Source: Bufo bufo (taxonomy: Eukaryota > Chordata > Amphibia > Anura > Bufonidae). From it: a stretch of DNA of 64,000 nt. Location of the stretch: contig NC_053391.1 in the NCBI RefSeq assembly GCF_905171765.1, positions 112,457,409-112,521,408 of the forward strand, read 5' to 3'. The notes under the pieces were generated by a model that saw nothing but the letters and a program-made list of their open reading frames with translations, did not search any database and had not been told where the DNA came from. The position numbers and the translations under genes were made by a program. Below are positions 44,575 through 56,700 of this stretch, one piece after another (positions within the stretch are counted from its first letter, which is position 1; every line of letters begins with the position of its first letter).

Positions 44575-44898
44575 TATTAAGACCAATGTTTTACAGACGC
44601 CGGTCTTAAAAAAGCCCATAGCTGGCAGAGGATACACCTAAGTTATGAAGAGGTACAGGCATCCAGCGCAAGTTCTAAATGTAAGACAGCTTCGGTGCTG
44701 TCTTACAATTAGACCATTTTCTACGTCTAAATCAGGCGTAGAAAATAGCGATTGAGACGGGCCTGCCAGTCCATCCCCTTCCCTGCCCATGCCACGCGCA
44801 CAATTTTAGACCTGCCGTGAGCGGGGAAATTTTGTAGATAGTGGCGCAACTAACCATTGTGCTGCCATCTGCACCTGAAATACGACTAATTTAGTCGT
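44575..44898. repeat. Interspersed repeat, unsplit copy
   Basis: Same repeat as 35641-35792 plus 41492-41700. At 44685-44710 it reads aagacagcttcggtgctgtc, spanning the site where hAT B is inserted in the other copy. The solo LTR at 44899 cuts its right end; gcgtatttcag follows at 45462. Confidence 0.8.
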
Positions 44899-45461
44899 TG
44901 TGGCAATGTGAACATTGAGGTGGTGTTTCCCCAGGTTCCAGTCCGGGACTTAGGGCATGCTCATGTCCAGGGATCCTATTTAATCCTGCTACTGGATCTT
45001 GGGTGTGTCTCACTCTGGAGAGTGTGCAGACAGAGGCCTGGTGAGGCTCTGTCAGTGTGGTCTCAGCTAGGCAAGGCTGAGGGGCCACGAGGCTAGGCAA
45101 TAGCATGGACTTTGGGGGACTTGCACATAGAAGGCTGGAGTGGCTCTGTGTGGTCTGAGCCGGGAGGGCTGAGAGACCACTATCCCCCAAGAGACACTGG
45201 TGTGGGTTCAGCCTGGAGGCTGCTGGAGGTTGGGCTGGGAAAGCCGCATCTCATCACGGGTGTGAACTGTGTTACGCTTTAGGTGAGTCAGGGAAACCTG
45301 TGTGTTTAGATAGGGCCCAGACGGGCAAGGTATTTTATTTTGGCTTTGTGTGTTTTTCTTTATGCCGTGTGCCACAATAAAGCACAGTTTGGCCCCTAAA
45401 TCCTGGTGTCTGTGAAGAAGTGTGTGATTGCAACCCCCCGGAAAAGAGCTAATCCCCCACA
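44899..45461 (+). mobile_element. Probable solo LTR
   Basis: TGTGGCAATG at 44899 and CCCCCACA ending at 45461. AATAAA at about 45377 lies ~85 bp from the end. It interrupts the repeat arm (tagtcg|...|gcgtatttcag). Flanks tcgt and gcgt may be a 4-bp duplication with one change. No internal coding region. Confidence 0.6.
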
Positions 45462-46554
45462 GCGTATTTCAGATTAGTAAATGGCCTCTTAAGTTTTTAT
45501 GTTAAACTTATTTCGTTTTAGCATTGACCACTAAGCATAATAATAAGTGTCACTTCTTGGTCTGTGCAGATGATTTTCCTGCAGTCATTTCAATATCATC
45601 ACAGACAGGATTATGATGACAGATAACACACACATAACATAATTCACAGCAGATGACTGTCAAAGTTTTTCCTTCCTTGTATAATGACATCTGGAGAATT
45701 CACAGGGGATGCCTAGAAAACTCTCCTATAGAAGTTAATGAGTCCCCTCTGGGCTATTGTGGCCCTGAGAGGGATAGTTGCACTCACAGTTTATGGTAGC
45801 AATCCTTCCTCTGGAGCTCCCTAGGGCCATGCAGTGAATAGAGGATGCACCCTTTCTCCCCTCGGGGCACATGCTGGCATTGGTGCTTCTGCCTGGTGGT
45901 AGTTGGCATGCCCTAGATGATGGGTGTTTGGGAAGGGAGCAAAGCAGGAGAGTGCTTGCAGGGTTGCATAAGTATGGAGACAATAATCAGGCCTATGGGT
46001 TGCAATAAAGAGTCTCTATAATGAGTGGATGATGAGGGTTGTAATAGCAGCAATTTACCCCAATGCCTGCATACAGGGAACACAGTGATGAAGGTAGTAG
46101 TACTTCCACTCTCTCTATACTCTTAGCAGTCTCTCCAAGCAACCTTAGGCCTGCAATTAAGTTCCCAAACTGAGGGGTGCAGATTAAGAGATGAATGGCC
46201 AGTCCATATCAAAATATGACTTTCTTGAGCATTATTTGCCTTCCACAGCGGTAAGGTCCCTTGCCATTAAACAGTTTGTAACATACTAGCGATATCTGAC
46301 ATGACCTTGCAGGTTCTAGACCTTCTCAAGATGTCCGTTCTCCTTTCAGAAGTACATTAGTATTAGAGCTGCTCTTTGGTGAATTTAAGTCACAGAGATA
46401 GTAGTTCTGTAGAATTTGACGCCTTTTGTATAGAACTTGTATCACACAAACATCTGTCTTGCAGCTCTTCTCATAGCTGACTCAACTAACGAAACAGGGG
46501 GCAGAACTGCATCCATCACCCTGACACCCTGATAACAAAAAGAAAACAAAGAAT
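45462..46554. other. Anonymous DNA
   Basis: No ORF with recognisable homology, no RNA gene and no clear repeat boundaries. Moderate GC. Confidence 0.45.
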
Positions 46555-46845
46555 TTAAGGGGGTTCTGCAGTTTGTTTAAACTGATGATCTATCCTCTGG
46601 ATAGATCATCAGCATCTGATCGGCGAGGGTCCGACACCCGGAACCCCCGCTGATCAGCTGTTTGAGAAGGCAGTGGCGCTCCTTCTCACTATTTACCGCA
46701 AGCCCAGCGACGTCACGACTAGTATCAACTGGCCTGGCCGGGGCTAAGCTCTGTTCACTTGAATGGAGCTTAGTCGCATCCAGGCCAGTTGATACTAGTC
46801 GTGACGTCACTGGGCCTGCGGTAAACAGTGAAAAGGCCAGATGGC
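46555..46845. mobile_element. TTAA-type snapback MITE, right-truncated
   Basis: TTAAGGGGGTTCTGCAG at 46555, then the same gatgatctatcctctggatag core as 8072-8461. Inverted arms ggcctggccggggc/gcgacgtcac around 46760. The right arm stops near 46840. Confidence 0.7.
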
Positions 46846-47229
46846 AGGTAAGTACTGCCACTCAATGTAATGCCGTAGCCATGTTGGTTACTGGCATTAC
46901 AGTGATTGGCTGGCCGAAACGCGTCATTGGGTGCTATAAAGCACCCGATGACACGTGGTTCGGCCAGTCTTAGTCAGGGAGAGCTGTGCTGTAGAAGAGA
47001 CAGATAGTGTAGGTAATTGAATTTTATTTTTGGTTAGGCAGGGTTGGTGTTAGAGACCCAAAAGTTCTTTTAAGTACTATTGTTGTGTCCGGCAGCAATA
47101 TATATATTTTAGCGCAACTTGTGCTAAATTGCGTGCAATTGTTAAAGACCCAAAAGTCCTTTTAAGGACTATTGTTGTATCTGGCAGCAATATTTATTTT
47201 TAGCGCAACCTGCGCTAATTAGCTTGCAA
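46846..47229. other. Leader-like region of third hAT element
   Basis: Contains an inverted pair ggctggccgaaacgcgtcatt / aatgacacgtggttcggcc (about 46908-46970) and two direct copies of agacccaaaag(t)tc(c)ttttaag (47057, 47147). No ORF. Confidence 0.5.
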
Positions 47230-48325
47230 TTGTTTGGCCGCTGCAGACAGCGACATTAGCTGCGCTACATCTCCTGTGTAACGTGTGCGCAGCCTAAAAT
47301 TATCTGTGACATCCAGTATACTTTTTCTGTAGATGGTGTCTGCTGTGGACAGTTATATTACCTGCACTACATCTCCTGTATAATGTTTGTGCATCCTAAA
47401 AATATCTGTGACATCCAGTGTACTTTTTCCGTAGACGCTGCGGACAGTGACATTACCTGCGCTACATCTATTGTTTAACGTGTGCACATACTAAAAATAT
47501 CTGTGACATCCAGTGTACTTTTTACGTACATGGTGTCCGCTGAGGACAGTTACATTTCCTGCGCTACATCTCCTGTATAACGTTTGCGCATCCTAAATAT
47601 AAGTGACATTCAGTCTAATTTTTTCGCTGCTGGTGGCAGCGACATTACCTGCGCTGCATCTCCTGTATAAAGTTTGCGCATCATAAATATCAGTGATATT
47701 CCCTGGAATTTTTTATTAGCCGCTGGTGACAGCGACATTACCTGCGCTACATCTCCTGTATAACGTTTATGCATCCTAAATATGAGTGACATTCAGGCAA
47801 ATTTTTTTGCCGCTGGTGGCAGTGACATTACCTGCGCTACATCTCCTGTATAAAGTTTGCGCATCATAAATATCAGTGATATTCTCTGTAATTTTTTATT
47901 AGCCACTGGTGACCGCGACATTACTTGCGCTACATCTCCTGCATAACATTTGCGCATCATAAATATCAGTGACATTCAGTCTAATTTTTTTCTCGGCTGG
48001 TGGCAGCGACATTACCTGCGCTACATCTCCTGTATAACGTTTGCGCATCCCAAATAGCTGTGACATTCCCTGTAATTTTTTATTAGCCGCTGGTGACAGC
48101 GACTTTACCTGCACTACATCTCCTGTATAACATTTGCGCATCATAATATCAGTGACATTCAGTCAAATTTTTTCTATGCTGGTGGCAGCAACATTACCTA
48201 CGCTACATCTCCTGTATAACGTTTGTGCATCCTAAATATCATTGACATTCCCTGTAATATTTTATTAGCCGCTGGTGACAGCGACATTACCTGCGCTACA
48301 TTTCCTGTATAACATTTGCGCATCT
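47230..48325. repeat. Tandem array, ~91-100 bp unit, about 12 copies
   Basis: Units contain gcgacattacctgcgctaca, tctcctgtataacgtttgcgcatc and a cagtgacattc block. Spacing is 98-101 bp in the first copies and 90-93 bp in the later ones. Open frames on the minus strand are repeat artefacts. Confidence 0.9.
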
Positions 48326-48639
48326 TGCACAAGATGAAGTAACCAGCGTCAACCTAAGGCCTAGCCAGTACAAACAACAGAACGGAAGGAAGGAGGACTT
48401 AACTGAAGATGAACTGGGAGCAGGAGATCCACCAAACAGCAGCAGAGAACTCCAGGAGAAACTATAAACCACAAGGACTATAGTGAGATGCAGGTATAAA
48501 TAGCATCACTAACTAATGAGCAGAACCTGTGAGGGGGTGGGATCCAGCCCAAAGCCACAACAAAGCAATTTGTCAGATAGATTCACGTGCAGCAAGTCTG
48601 ACAGATCTTCTCAGATCACTCACAGGGCAGGGCGTGACA
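48326..48639 (-). mobile_element. LTR-like insertion in third hAT element, tentative
   Basis: On the minus strand starts TGTCACGCCCTGTGAGTG, has a TATA-like tatttatacc (about 48495) and ends ...CTTGTGCA. It sits between the array and the hAT coding fragment. No exact target duplication found. Confidence 0.45.
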
Positions 48640-49314
48640 CACACATGGCTGACTTTATGTTATGCTGCCTTTCCTGTGACCCTCGCATTATATGCATTTT
48701 GGTCAACACCGATTACTGGTTGTTCACCCTTCTCGACCCCCACTACAAAGAGAACGTCTCATCTCTCATTCCCGTGGTGGAGAGGACTAGCAAAATGGTG
48801 TAATACCAGAAGGTCCTTGTGGAAAAATTTCCAGATGACAATGCTGGCAGCAGATTACTTAGTTCCTTGGGCAACCGAGGAGGGGAGACGAGGGGAACAC
48901 ACAACAGTTCCAACAGAGGCAAGGCAACACTCTCCAAGGCCTGGGACAGTTTCATGACACCCCGCCAGCAACCTCACCCTGATGCGTGGCCTAGTGTCAC
49001 AAGGAGAGAAAAGTTTTGGAATATGGTGAAGGAGTATGTAGCCGTGTCAGTGTCCTCAATGATCCCTCTGTGCCTTACAACTATTGGGTGTCCAAGCTGG
49101 ACACGTGGCACGAACTGGCTCTCTATGCCTTGGAGGTGCTGGTCTGCCCTGCCGCCAGCGTTTTGTCAGAGCGGGTATTTAGTGCTGCTGGGGGCAAAAT
49201 AACTGATAAGTGCATCCGCCTGTCAACTGAAAATTCTGACAGTTGAGTCTTATCAAAATGAACAAGGCTTGGATTGCCCCTGACTACTCTACTCCACCAG
49301 GGGAAAGCAGCTAA
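48640..49314 (+). pseudogene. hAT transposase C-terminal fragment, third lineage
   Basis: The + strand gives HMADFMLCCLSCDPRI, NTDYWLFTLLDPHYKENVSS, then (after frameshifts) YNYWVSKLDTWHELALYALE and CPAASVLSERVFSAAGGKIT, the hATC dimerisation motif with its conserved Glu. An in-frame TAG follows in the ENS-D region, and the tail ends near 49314. At least two frameshifts near 48800 and 49040. Equivalent to residues ~895-1120 of the protein at 53725-57105 but clearly diverged. Not functional. Confidence 0.85.
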
Positions 49315-49439
49315 ACAAAAAGGCACTTTAAATGTGGCTTTTATGGTGTATTGAATACACTGTATTCCCATGCACCCCTTCCACCACAAAAAAGGTTATA
49401 TGGTTCCATCTTCCTTTTCTCGTCCTCCTCCTCTTCATC

Positions 49440-49810
49440 CATCATATCATCATGCTTATTAGGTTGCCCTCGCTCCTAATGTTGTAGAGGGTCAGCTCAG
49501 CAGCAGGCCCTCAACAATAATTTTTTTGATGGTCAGCTCAGCAGCAGGCCCTCAGCCATAATTTTTTTCAATGGTCAGCTTAGCAGCAGGCCCTCAACCA
49601 TAATTTTTTCGATGGTCTGCTCAGCAGCAGGCACTCGCCCTTAATGTTTTAGAGAGTCAGCTCAGCAGCAGGCCTTCGCCCATAATGTTTTAGATGGTCA
49701 GCTCGGCAGCAAGCCCTCCCCCCTAATGTTTTAGATGGTCAGCTCAGAAGCAGGCCCTCGCCCCTAATGTTTTAGATGGTCAGCTCAGCAGCAGGCCCTC
49801 GCTAAAATGT
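49440..49810. repeat. Tandem array, ~41-bp unit
   Basis: Units of ggtcagctcagcagcaggcc followed by ctcgcccctaatgttttaga, with variants. The same unit recurs at 60928-61290. Confidence 0.85.
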
Positions 49811-49830
49811 TGCCTAGAGTAAAACCACAT

Positions 49831-50346
49831 CTGGATTAATATTGACATTCGTTTATACAATAAGGTCTTCCTCTTATATAGGTAAGTAACGCTTGATAAA
49901 GTCCACAATTTGGCTACACTAGCGGCACGGACCTCCGTCAGGATGTTCCGTCGGGTGAAATGGGGACGGAGCGGCAGTCTGGGGGCACACGTTCACTAGC
50001 GGCAGGACGGATCTGACAGGCTGTTCACCCGACCTAACAGCCTGACGGAGGTCCGTGCCGCTAGTGTGAAAGTAGCCTAAGTAGTAAAGCAGATTGGATA
50101 ATTGTTAATATCTTGGATTCTAGATTGAAGTAATAGCTGAGACCTATTTACATCTATCAAGCATCCAAGATTTATAATGATGATCAGTCAACCAAGAATC
50201 AATGTTGTGTTGCTCTTTTAGAAAATCAGCAGTGTCTGAACAGGCCAGCAAGGTAAAAGTATATCAAAATGATATGGATGGTATGGGAGGAGTAGCAGCT
50301 GTCTGCAGTCTGCACATAATAATATATAATATTTAGATGCAGATAG
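49831..50346. other. Flanking DNA with one MITE
   Basis: Apart from the MITE at 49912-50077, AT-rich DNA with no recognised feature up to the target duplication of element C. Confidence 0.45.
49912..50077. mobile_element. Snapback MITE (ggctac family), short copy
   Basis: ggctacactagcggcacgga at 49912 is mirrored by gtccgtgccgctagtgtgaa...gtagcc ending at 50077. The left end has a small deletion relative to the right. Related to 9449-9946 and 11844-12340. Confidence 0.75.
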
Positions 50347-50354
50347 TTTATGAT
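50347..50354. repeat. Target-site duplication of hAT C (left)
   Basis: tttatgat, repeated exactly at 60075-60082. Confidence 0.95.
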
Positions 50355-50649
50355 TAGAGTTGAGCGAACACCTGGATGTTCGGGTTCGACGAGTTCGGCC
50401 GAACTTTCGAAAAATGTTCGGGTTCGGGATCCGAACTCGACCCGAACTTCATCCCGAACCCGAACCCCATAGAAGTCAATGGGGACCCGAACTTTTGGGC
50501 ACTAAAAAGGCTGTAAAACACACCCGGAAAGGGCTAGAGGGCTGCAAAAGGCAGCAAAATGTAGTTAAATCCCCTGCAAACAAATGTAGATAGGGAAATG
50601 ATGAGTTAACATAAAATAAATAAAAATTAAACAATATTAATTGGAGTGA
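50355..50649. other. 3' subterminal region of hAT C
   Basis: Repeated gttcggg/cccgaac words (50378-50490), then an AT-rich spacer (50570-50640). Candidate transposase-binding zone (inference). Confidence 0.65.
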
Positions 50650-53580
50650 GGTCCCATAGCACAGAATCAGGCTTCAAGTCACCCACCAATGGAGAAGGTC
50701 ACTTACTATTATTTTGACCACAGCACCCAGACAAAGGAGAGAGGTCCCACAGCAGAGAACCAGGCATCATATCACCCACCACAGGAGTAGGCCACCATTT
50801 AGTTACTTTGACCCCTACACCCAGACGGAGGAGAGAGGTTACACAGCAGAGAATCAGGCATTTAGATCACCCACCACAGGAGTAGGCCACCATTGAATCA
50901 GACCCCGGCAACCATGTCAGATGGCACAAGCATAAGCTTTATATCAATCAGCACAGGAGAAGGCGACTTTGACAGACTTTGACCCCTACACCCGGACGGA
51001 GGAGAGAGGTTTCAAAGCAGAGAATCAGGCATTTAGATCACCCACCACAGGAGTAGGCCCCAATTTAATGGGACCCCGGCAACCATGTCAGATGGCACAA
51101 CCATCAGCTTCATATCAATCAGCACAGGAGAAGGCGACTTTGAAAGACTTTGACCCCTACACCCAGACGGAGGAGAGAGGTTTCACAGCAGAGAATCAGG
51201 CATTTAGATCACCCACCACAGGAGTAGGCCCCCATTGAATCAGACCCTGGCAACCATGTCAGATGGCACAACCATCAGCTTTATATCAATCAGCACAGGA
51301 GAAGGCGACTTTGAAAGACTTTGACCCCTACACCCAGATGGAGGAGAGAGGTTTCACAGCAGAGAATCAGGCATCATATCAACCACCACAGGAGAAGCCA
51401 CCATTTAGTTACTTTGACCCCTGCACCCAGGAAGAGGAGAGAGGCACCACAGCACATATTCTGGCATCATATCAGCCACCACAGGAGAAGCCACCATTGA
51501 GTTACTTTGACCCCCGCACCCAGGAAGAGGAGAGAGGCACCACAGCACATATTCTGGCATCATATCAGCCACCACAGGAGAAGCCACCATTGAGTTACTT
51601 TGACCCCCGCACCCAGGAAGAGGAGAGAGGCACCACAGCACATATTCTGGCATCATATCAGCCACCACAGGAGAAGCCACCATTGAGTTACTTTGACCCC
51701 TGCACCCAGGAAGAGGAGAGAGGCCCCACAGCACATATTCTGGCATCATATCAGCCACCACAGGAGAAGCCACCATTTAGTTACTTTGACCCCTTCACCC
51801 AAACAGAGGAGAGAGGTTCCACATCAGAGAATCAGGCATCATATCAACCACCACAGGAGTAGGCCACAATTTAATGGGACCCCGGCAACCATGTCAGATG
51901 GCACAACCATCAGCTTCATATCAATCAGCACAGGAGAAGGCGACTTTGAAAGACTTTGACCCCTACACCCAGACGGAGGAGAGAGGTTTCACAGCAGAGA
52001 ATCAGGCATTTAGATCACCCACCACAGGAGTAGGCCCCCATTGAATCAGACCCTGGCAACCATGTCAGATGGCACAACCATCAGCTTTATATCAATCAGC
52101 ACAGGAGAAGCCACCATTGAGTTACTTTGACCCCTGCACCCAGGAAGAGGAGAGAGGCCCCACAGCACATATTCTGGCATCATATCAGCCACCACAGGAG
52201 AAGCCACCATTGAGTTACTTTGACCCCCGCACCCAGAAAGAGGAGAGAGGCACCACAGCACATATTCTGGCATCATATCAGCCACCACAGGAGAAGCCAC
52301 CATTGAGTTACTTTGACCCCTGCACCCAGGAAGAGGAGAGAGGCCCCACAGCACATATTCTGGCATCATACTAACCACCACAGGAGAAGCCACCATTGAG
52401 TTACTTTGACCCCTGCACCCAGGAAGAGGAGAGAGGCCCCACAGCACATATTCTGGCATCATATCAGCCACCACAGGAGAAGCCACCATTGAGTTACTTT
52501 GACCCCCGCACCCAGGAAGAGGAGAGAGGCACCACAGCACATATTCTGGCATCATATCAGCCACCACAGGAGAAGCCACCATTGAGTTACTTTGACCCCT
52601 GCACCCAGGAAGAGGAGAGAGGCCCCACAGCACATATTCTGGCATCATACTAACCACCACAGGAGAAGCCACCATTGAGTTACTTTGACCCCTGCACCCA
52701 GGAAGAGGAGAGAGGCCCCACAGCACATATTCTGGCATCATATCAGCCACCACAGGAGAAGCCACCATTGAGTTACTTTGACCCCCGCACCCAGGAAGAG
52801 GAGAGAGGCACCACAGCACATATTCTGGCATCATATCAGCCACCACAGGAGAAGCCACCATTGAGTTACTTTGACCCCCGCACCCAGGAAGAGGAGAGAG
52901 GCACCACAGCACATATTCAGGCATCATATCACACACCACAGGAGAAGGCCTCTTTCAGTGATTTAGGCCTTTGGACCCAGACAGAGGAGAGAGGCACCAC
53001 AGCACATATTCTGGCATCATATCAGCCACCACAGGAGAAGCCACCATTGAGTTACTTTGACCCCTGCACCCAGGAAGAGGAGAGAGGCCCCACAGCACAT
53101 ATTCTGGCATCATATCAGCCACCACAGGAGAAGCCACCATTTAGTTACTTTGACCCCTGCACCCAGGAAGAGGAGAGAGGCACCACAGCACATATTCTGG
53201 CATCATATCAGCCACCACAGGAGAAGCCACCATTTAGTTACTTTGACCCCTTCACCCAAACAGAGGAGAGAGGTTCCACATCAGAGAATCAGGCATCATA
53301 TCAACCACCACAGGAGTAGGCCACAATTTAGTTTATTTGACCCCTGCACCCAGGAAGAGGAGAGAGGCCCCAGAGCACATATTCTGGCATCATATCACAC
53401 ACCACAGGAGAAGGCCTCTTTCAGTGATTTAGGCCTTTGGACCCAGACAGAGGAGAGAGGTCAGAGATTAGCTTCATATCCCCCAGCACAGCAGAAGACC
53501 GCTTTATTTGACTTAGGCCTCAGCACCCAGACAGAAGACAGAGGTAGCATGGCAGAGGTTATGGCTTCATGTCACCCGTT
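50650..53580. repeat. Tandem array, ~93-bp (31-codon) unit, about 30 copies
   Basis: Units carry ctttgacccctgcacccagg, aagaggagagaggcccca, cacatattctggcatcat and atcagccaccacaggagaag. Some units are longer (~150 bp) with a ggcaaccatgtcagatgg insert (50880-51310 and 51880-52100). Because the unit is 93 bp, frames stay open over long stretches on both strands (for example 52675-53319 on + and 52939-52046 on -). The + strand repeat peptide is QPPQEKPPLSYFDP...EEERG. AATAAA follows on the + strand at 53671. I annotate a repeat, not genes. Confidence 0.95.
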
Positions 53581-53724
53581 AGTTTAACCGGCCACTTTCA
53601 TCTGGTTAGGCCCCGGCGCCCAGACAGAGAAGAGTTTCATTCAACTGTGGGTTTCATAAAATTTGTATCAAATAAAGAAGTGGCCCGTAGCACAACAAGA
53701 CATGTTTTAGGCAGTTAATAAGGA
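53581..53724. other. Spacer between array and transposase stop
   Basis: Short non-coding stretch. AATAAA lies on the + strand (53671-53676), none on the minus strand just after the transposase stop. Confidence 0.6.
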
Positions 53725-56700
53725 CTACTCTGCACAAGGGAGGGACAGGTCCTGTGGGATCCATGCCTGGTTCATCTTTATGAAGGTCAGCTTGTCCACG
53801 TTGGCTGGGGACAGGCGGCTGCGCTTGTCAGTAATGACGCCCCCTGCCGTGCTGAATACGCGTTCAGATAAAACGCTGGCCGCCGGGCAGGAAAGCACCT
53901 CCAAGGCATAACATGCTAACTCTGGCCACGTGGACAATTTCGAAACCCAGTAGTTGAATGGGGCCGAACCATCCGTCAGGATGTGGAGGGGTGTGCAGAC
54001 ATACTGTTCAACCATGTTAGTGAAATGCTGCCTCCTGCTAACACGTTCCGTATCAGGTGTCGGTGCAGATAGCTGTGGCGTGGAGACAAAACTTTTCCAC
54101 ATTTCTGCCATGCTAACCCTGCCCTCAGATGAGCTGGCCGTGACACAGCTGCGTTGGCGACCTCTTGCCACTCCTCTGCCTTCACCTTCCACCTGTTCCC
54201 CTGTGACATGTGGGAATGCTCTCAAGAGCGCCTCTATCAGCGTGCGCTTGTACTCGCGCATCTTACGGTCGCGCTCCAGTTCAGGAATTAAAGTGGGCAC
54301 ATTGTCTTTATACCGGGGATCCAGCAGGGTGGCCACCCAGTAGTCTGCACACGTTAAAACGTGGGCAACTCTGCTGTCGTTGCGCAGGCATTGGAGCATA
54401 TATTCGCTCATGTGGGCCAGGCTACCCATGGGTAAGGACAAGCTGTCCTCTGTGGGAGGCGTATCGTCATCGTCCACCGTATCCCCCCAGCCACGCACCA
54501 GTGATGGGCCTGGGCTGCCACCCCGCTGTGAACTTGCGTCATCCTCGTCCCCCTCCACCTCCTCCTCCTCATCCTCCTCGTCCTCCAGTACAGTGCCTTG
54601 GCTGGCGACTTGTGAACCTGTCCTCTGCTGCTTAAACAAACCTCCCTCTGAGCCACTTCGAACAGACTGGCCCGAAAGTGTTAGAAACGAGCCCTCATCC
54701 TCCTCCTCCACCTGGGCCACCTCCTCTAACATCATTGCCCTAAGTGTTTTCTCAAGGAGACATAGAAGTGGTATTGTAACGCTGATAACAGTGTCATCGC
54801 CACTGGCCATGTTGGTGGAGTACTCGAAACAGCGCAGCAGGGCACACAGGTCTCGCATGGAGGCCCAATCATTGGTGGTGAAGTGGTGCTGTTCGGCAGT
54901 ACGACTGACGCGAGCGTGCTGCAGCTGAAACTCCACTATGGCCTGCTGCTGCTCGCACAGTCTCTCCAGCATGTGCAAGGTGGAGTTCCACCGGGTGGGC
55001 ACGTCGCATATGAGGCGGTGAGCGGGAAGGCCGAAGTTCCGCTGTAGCGCAGACAGGCGAGCAGCGGCAGGATGTGAACGGCGGAAGCGCGCACAGACGG
55101 CCCGCACTTTATGCAGCAGCTCTGACATGTTGGGGTAGTGGTGAATGAACCTCTGCACCACCAAGTTCAGCACATGCGCCAGGCAAGGGATGTGCGTCAA
55201 ACCGGCTAGTCCCAGAGCTGCCACGAGATTTCGCCCATTATCGCATACCACCAGGCCTGGCTTGAGGCCCACCGGCAGAAACCACTCGTCGGTCTGTTGT
55301 TCAATACCCCGCCACAACTCCTTTGCGCTGTGGGGCCTGTCCCCCAAACATATGAGTTTCAGAATGGCCTGCTGACGTTTACCCCGGGCTGTGCTGAAGT
55401 TGGTGGTGAAGGTGTGTGGCTGACCGGATGAGCTGGTGGAAGCAGTGGAGGAGGAAGCCGAGTAGGAGGAGGAGGCTACAGGAGGCAGACAATGATGCCC
55501 TGCGATCCTAGGGGGCGGAAGGACGTGCGCCAAGGAACTGTCCGCCGGGGGCCCAGCCGCCACTACATTCATCCAGTGTGCAGTTAGTGAGATATAGCGT
55601 CCCTGGCCGTGCTTACTGGTCCACGTATCTGTGGTTAGGTGGACCTTGCCACAAATGGCGTTGCGCAGTGCACACTTGATTTTATCGGACACTTGCATGT
55701 GCAGGGAAGGCACGGCTGTCTTGGAGAAGTAGTGGCGGCTGGGAACCACATACTGCGGGACAGCCATGGCCATCAGCTGTTTGAAGCTGTCTGTGTCCAC
55801 CAGCCGGAATGACAGCATTTCAAAGGCCAGCAGTTTAGAAATGCTGGCGTTCAGGCCAAGGGCTCGAGGGTGACTCGGGGGGAATTTGCGCTTCCTCTCT
55901 AAGGTTTGAGATATTGAGAGCTGAACGCTGCTGTGTGATATAGTGGAGACGCTAGTTGACGGTGGCGGTGGTGGTGGTGTCGGTGGCACATCCTCTGTTT
56001 GCTGCTCGGCAGGTGGCAACATTCCTCTCGAGGCGGAAGCCGAGGCAGCAGCGGTAGAGGGAGCAGGGGGAGCCTCAGCGAGTGCCTGGTTTTTAAGGTG
56101 TGTACCCCACTGCAGTTCATGCTTTGCATGTAGATGCCTGGTCATGCAGGTTGTGCTGAGGTTCAGAACGTTAATGCCTCGCCTCAGGCTCTGATGGCAG
56201 AGCGTGCAAGTCACTCGGGTCTTGTCGGTAGGACATTGTTTAAAGAAGTGCCATGCCAGGGAACTCTTTGAAGCTGCCTTTGTGGGGCTGGGTCCCTGTT
56301 GGCGATGTCCAGTAGCAGGCGAACTCTGGGGGCGGCGGCTCGTCTGCTTTGGCCCCCTGCTCCCTCTTTGGCTTCGCTGTTGTCTCGGTCTCACCACTAC
56401 CTCTTCCTCTGAACTGTGAAAGTCATCGCCACGACCTTCAGTCCATGTGGGGTCTAAGACCTCATCGTCCTCTGCATCGTCTTCCACCCAGTCTCCCTCC
56501 CTGACCTCCTCCTGTTCAGTCTGCACACTGCAAAAAGACGTGGCAGTGGGCACCTGTGTTTCGTCATCATCAGAGAGTCGGTGACTCTGCTGTGGTGGTA
56601 TTCCCATGTCCTCTTCATCTGGAGACATAAGTGGTTGTGCGTCAGTGCATGGTATGTCTTCCTCCACTGGGGAAGGGCTAGGTGGACGCCCCTGGGAAAC

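Larger units (their letters stand above)
46846..49830 (+). mobile_element. Third hAT-type element, fragmentary
   Basis: Leader, ~91-100 bp array (47230-48325), an inserted LTR-like segment (48326-48639), a transposase C-terminal pseudogene (48640-49314) and a 41-bp array (49440-49810), all in + orientation. Termini were not identified. Distinct from the A/B/C family by sequence but similar in layout. Confidence 0.6.

Noticed and set aside
52046..52939. 297-codon minus-strand open frame (VASPVVADMMPEY repeats)
   Set aside because: It is the complement of the ~93-bp array. A repeat length divisible by three with no stop keeps any frame open, and no domain or context supports a protein.
54380..54928. 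182-codon + strand frame
   Set aside because: Antisense shadow of the intact transposase; its Ser runs come from the complement of the Asp/Glu-rich coding region.
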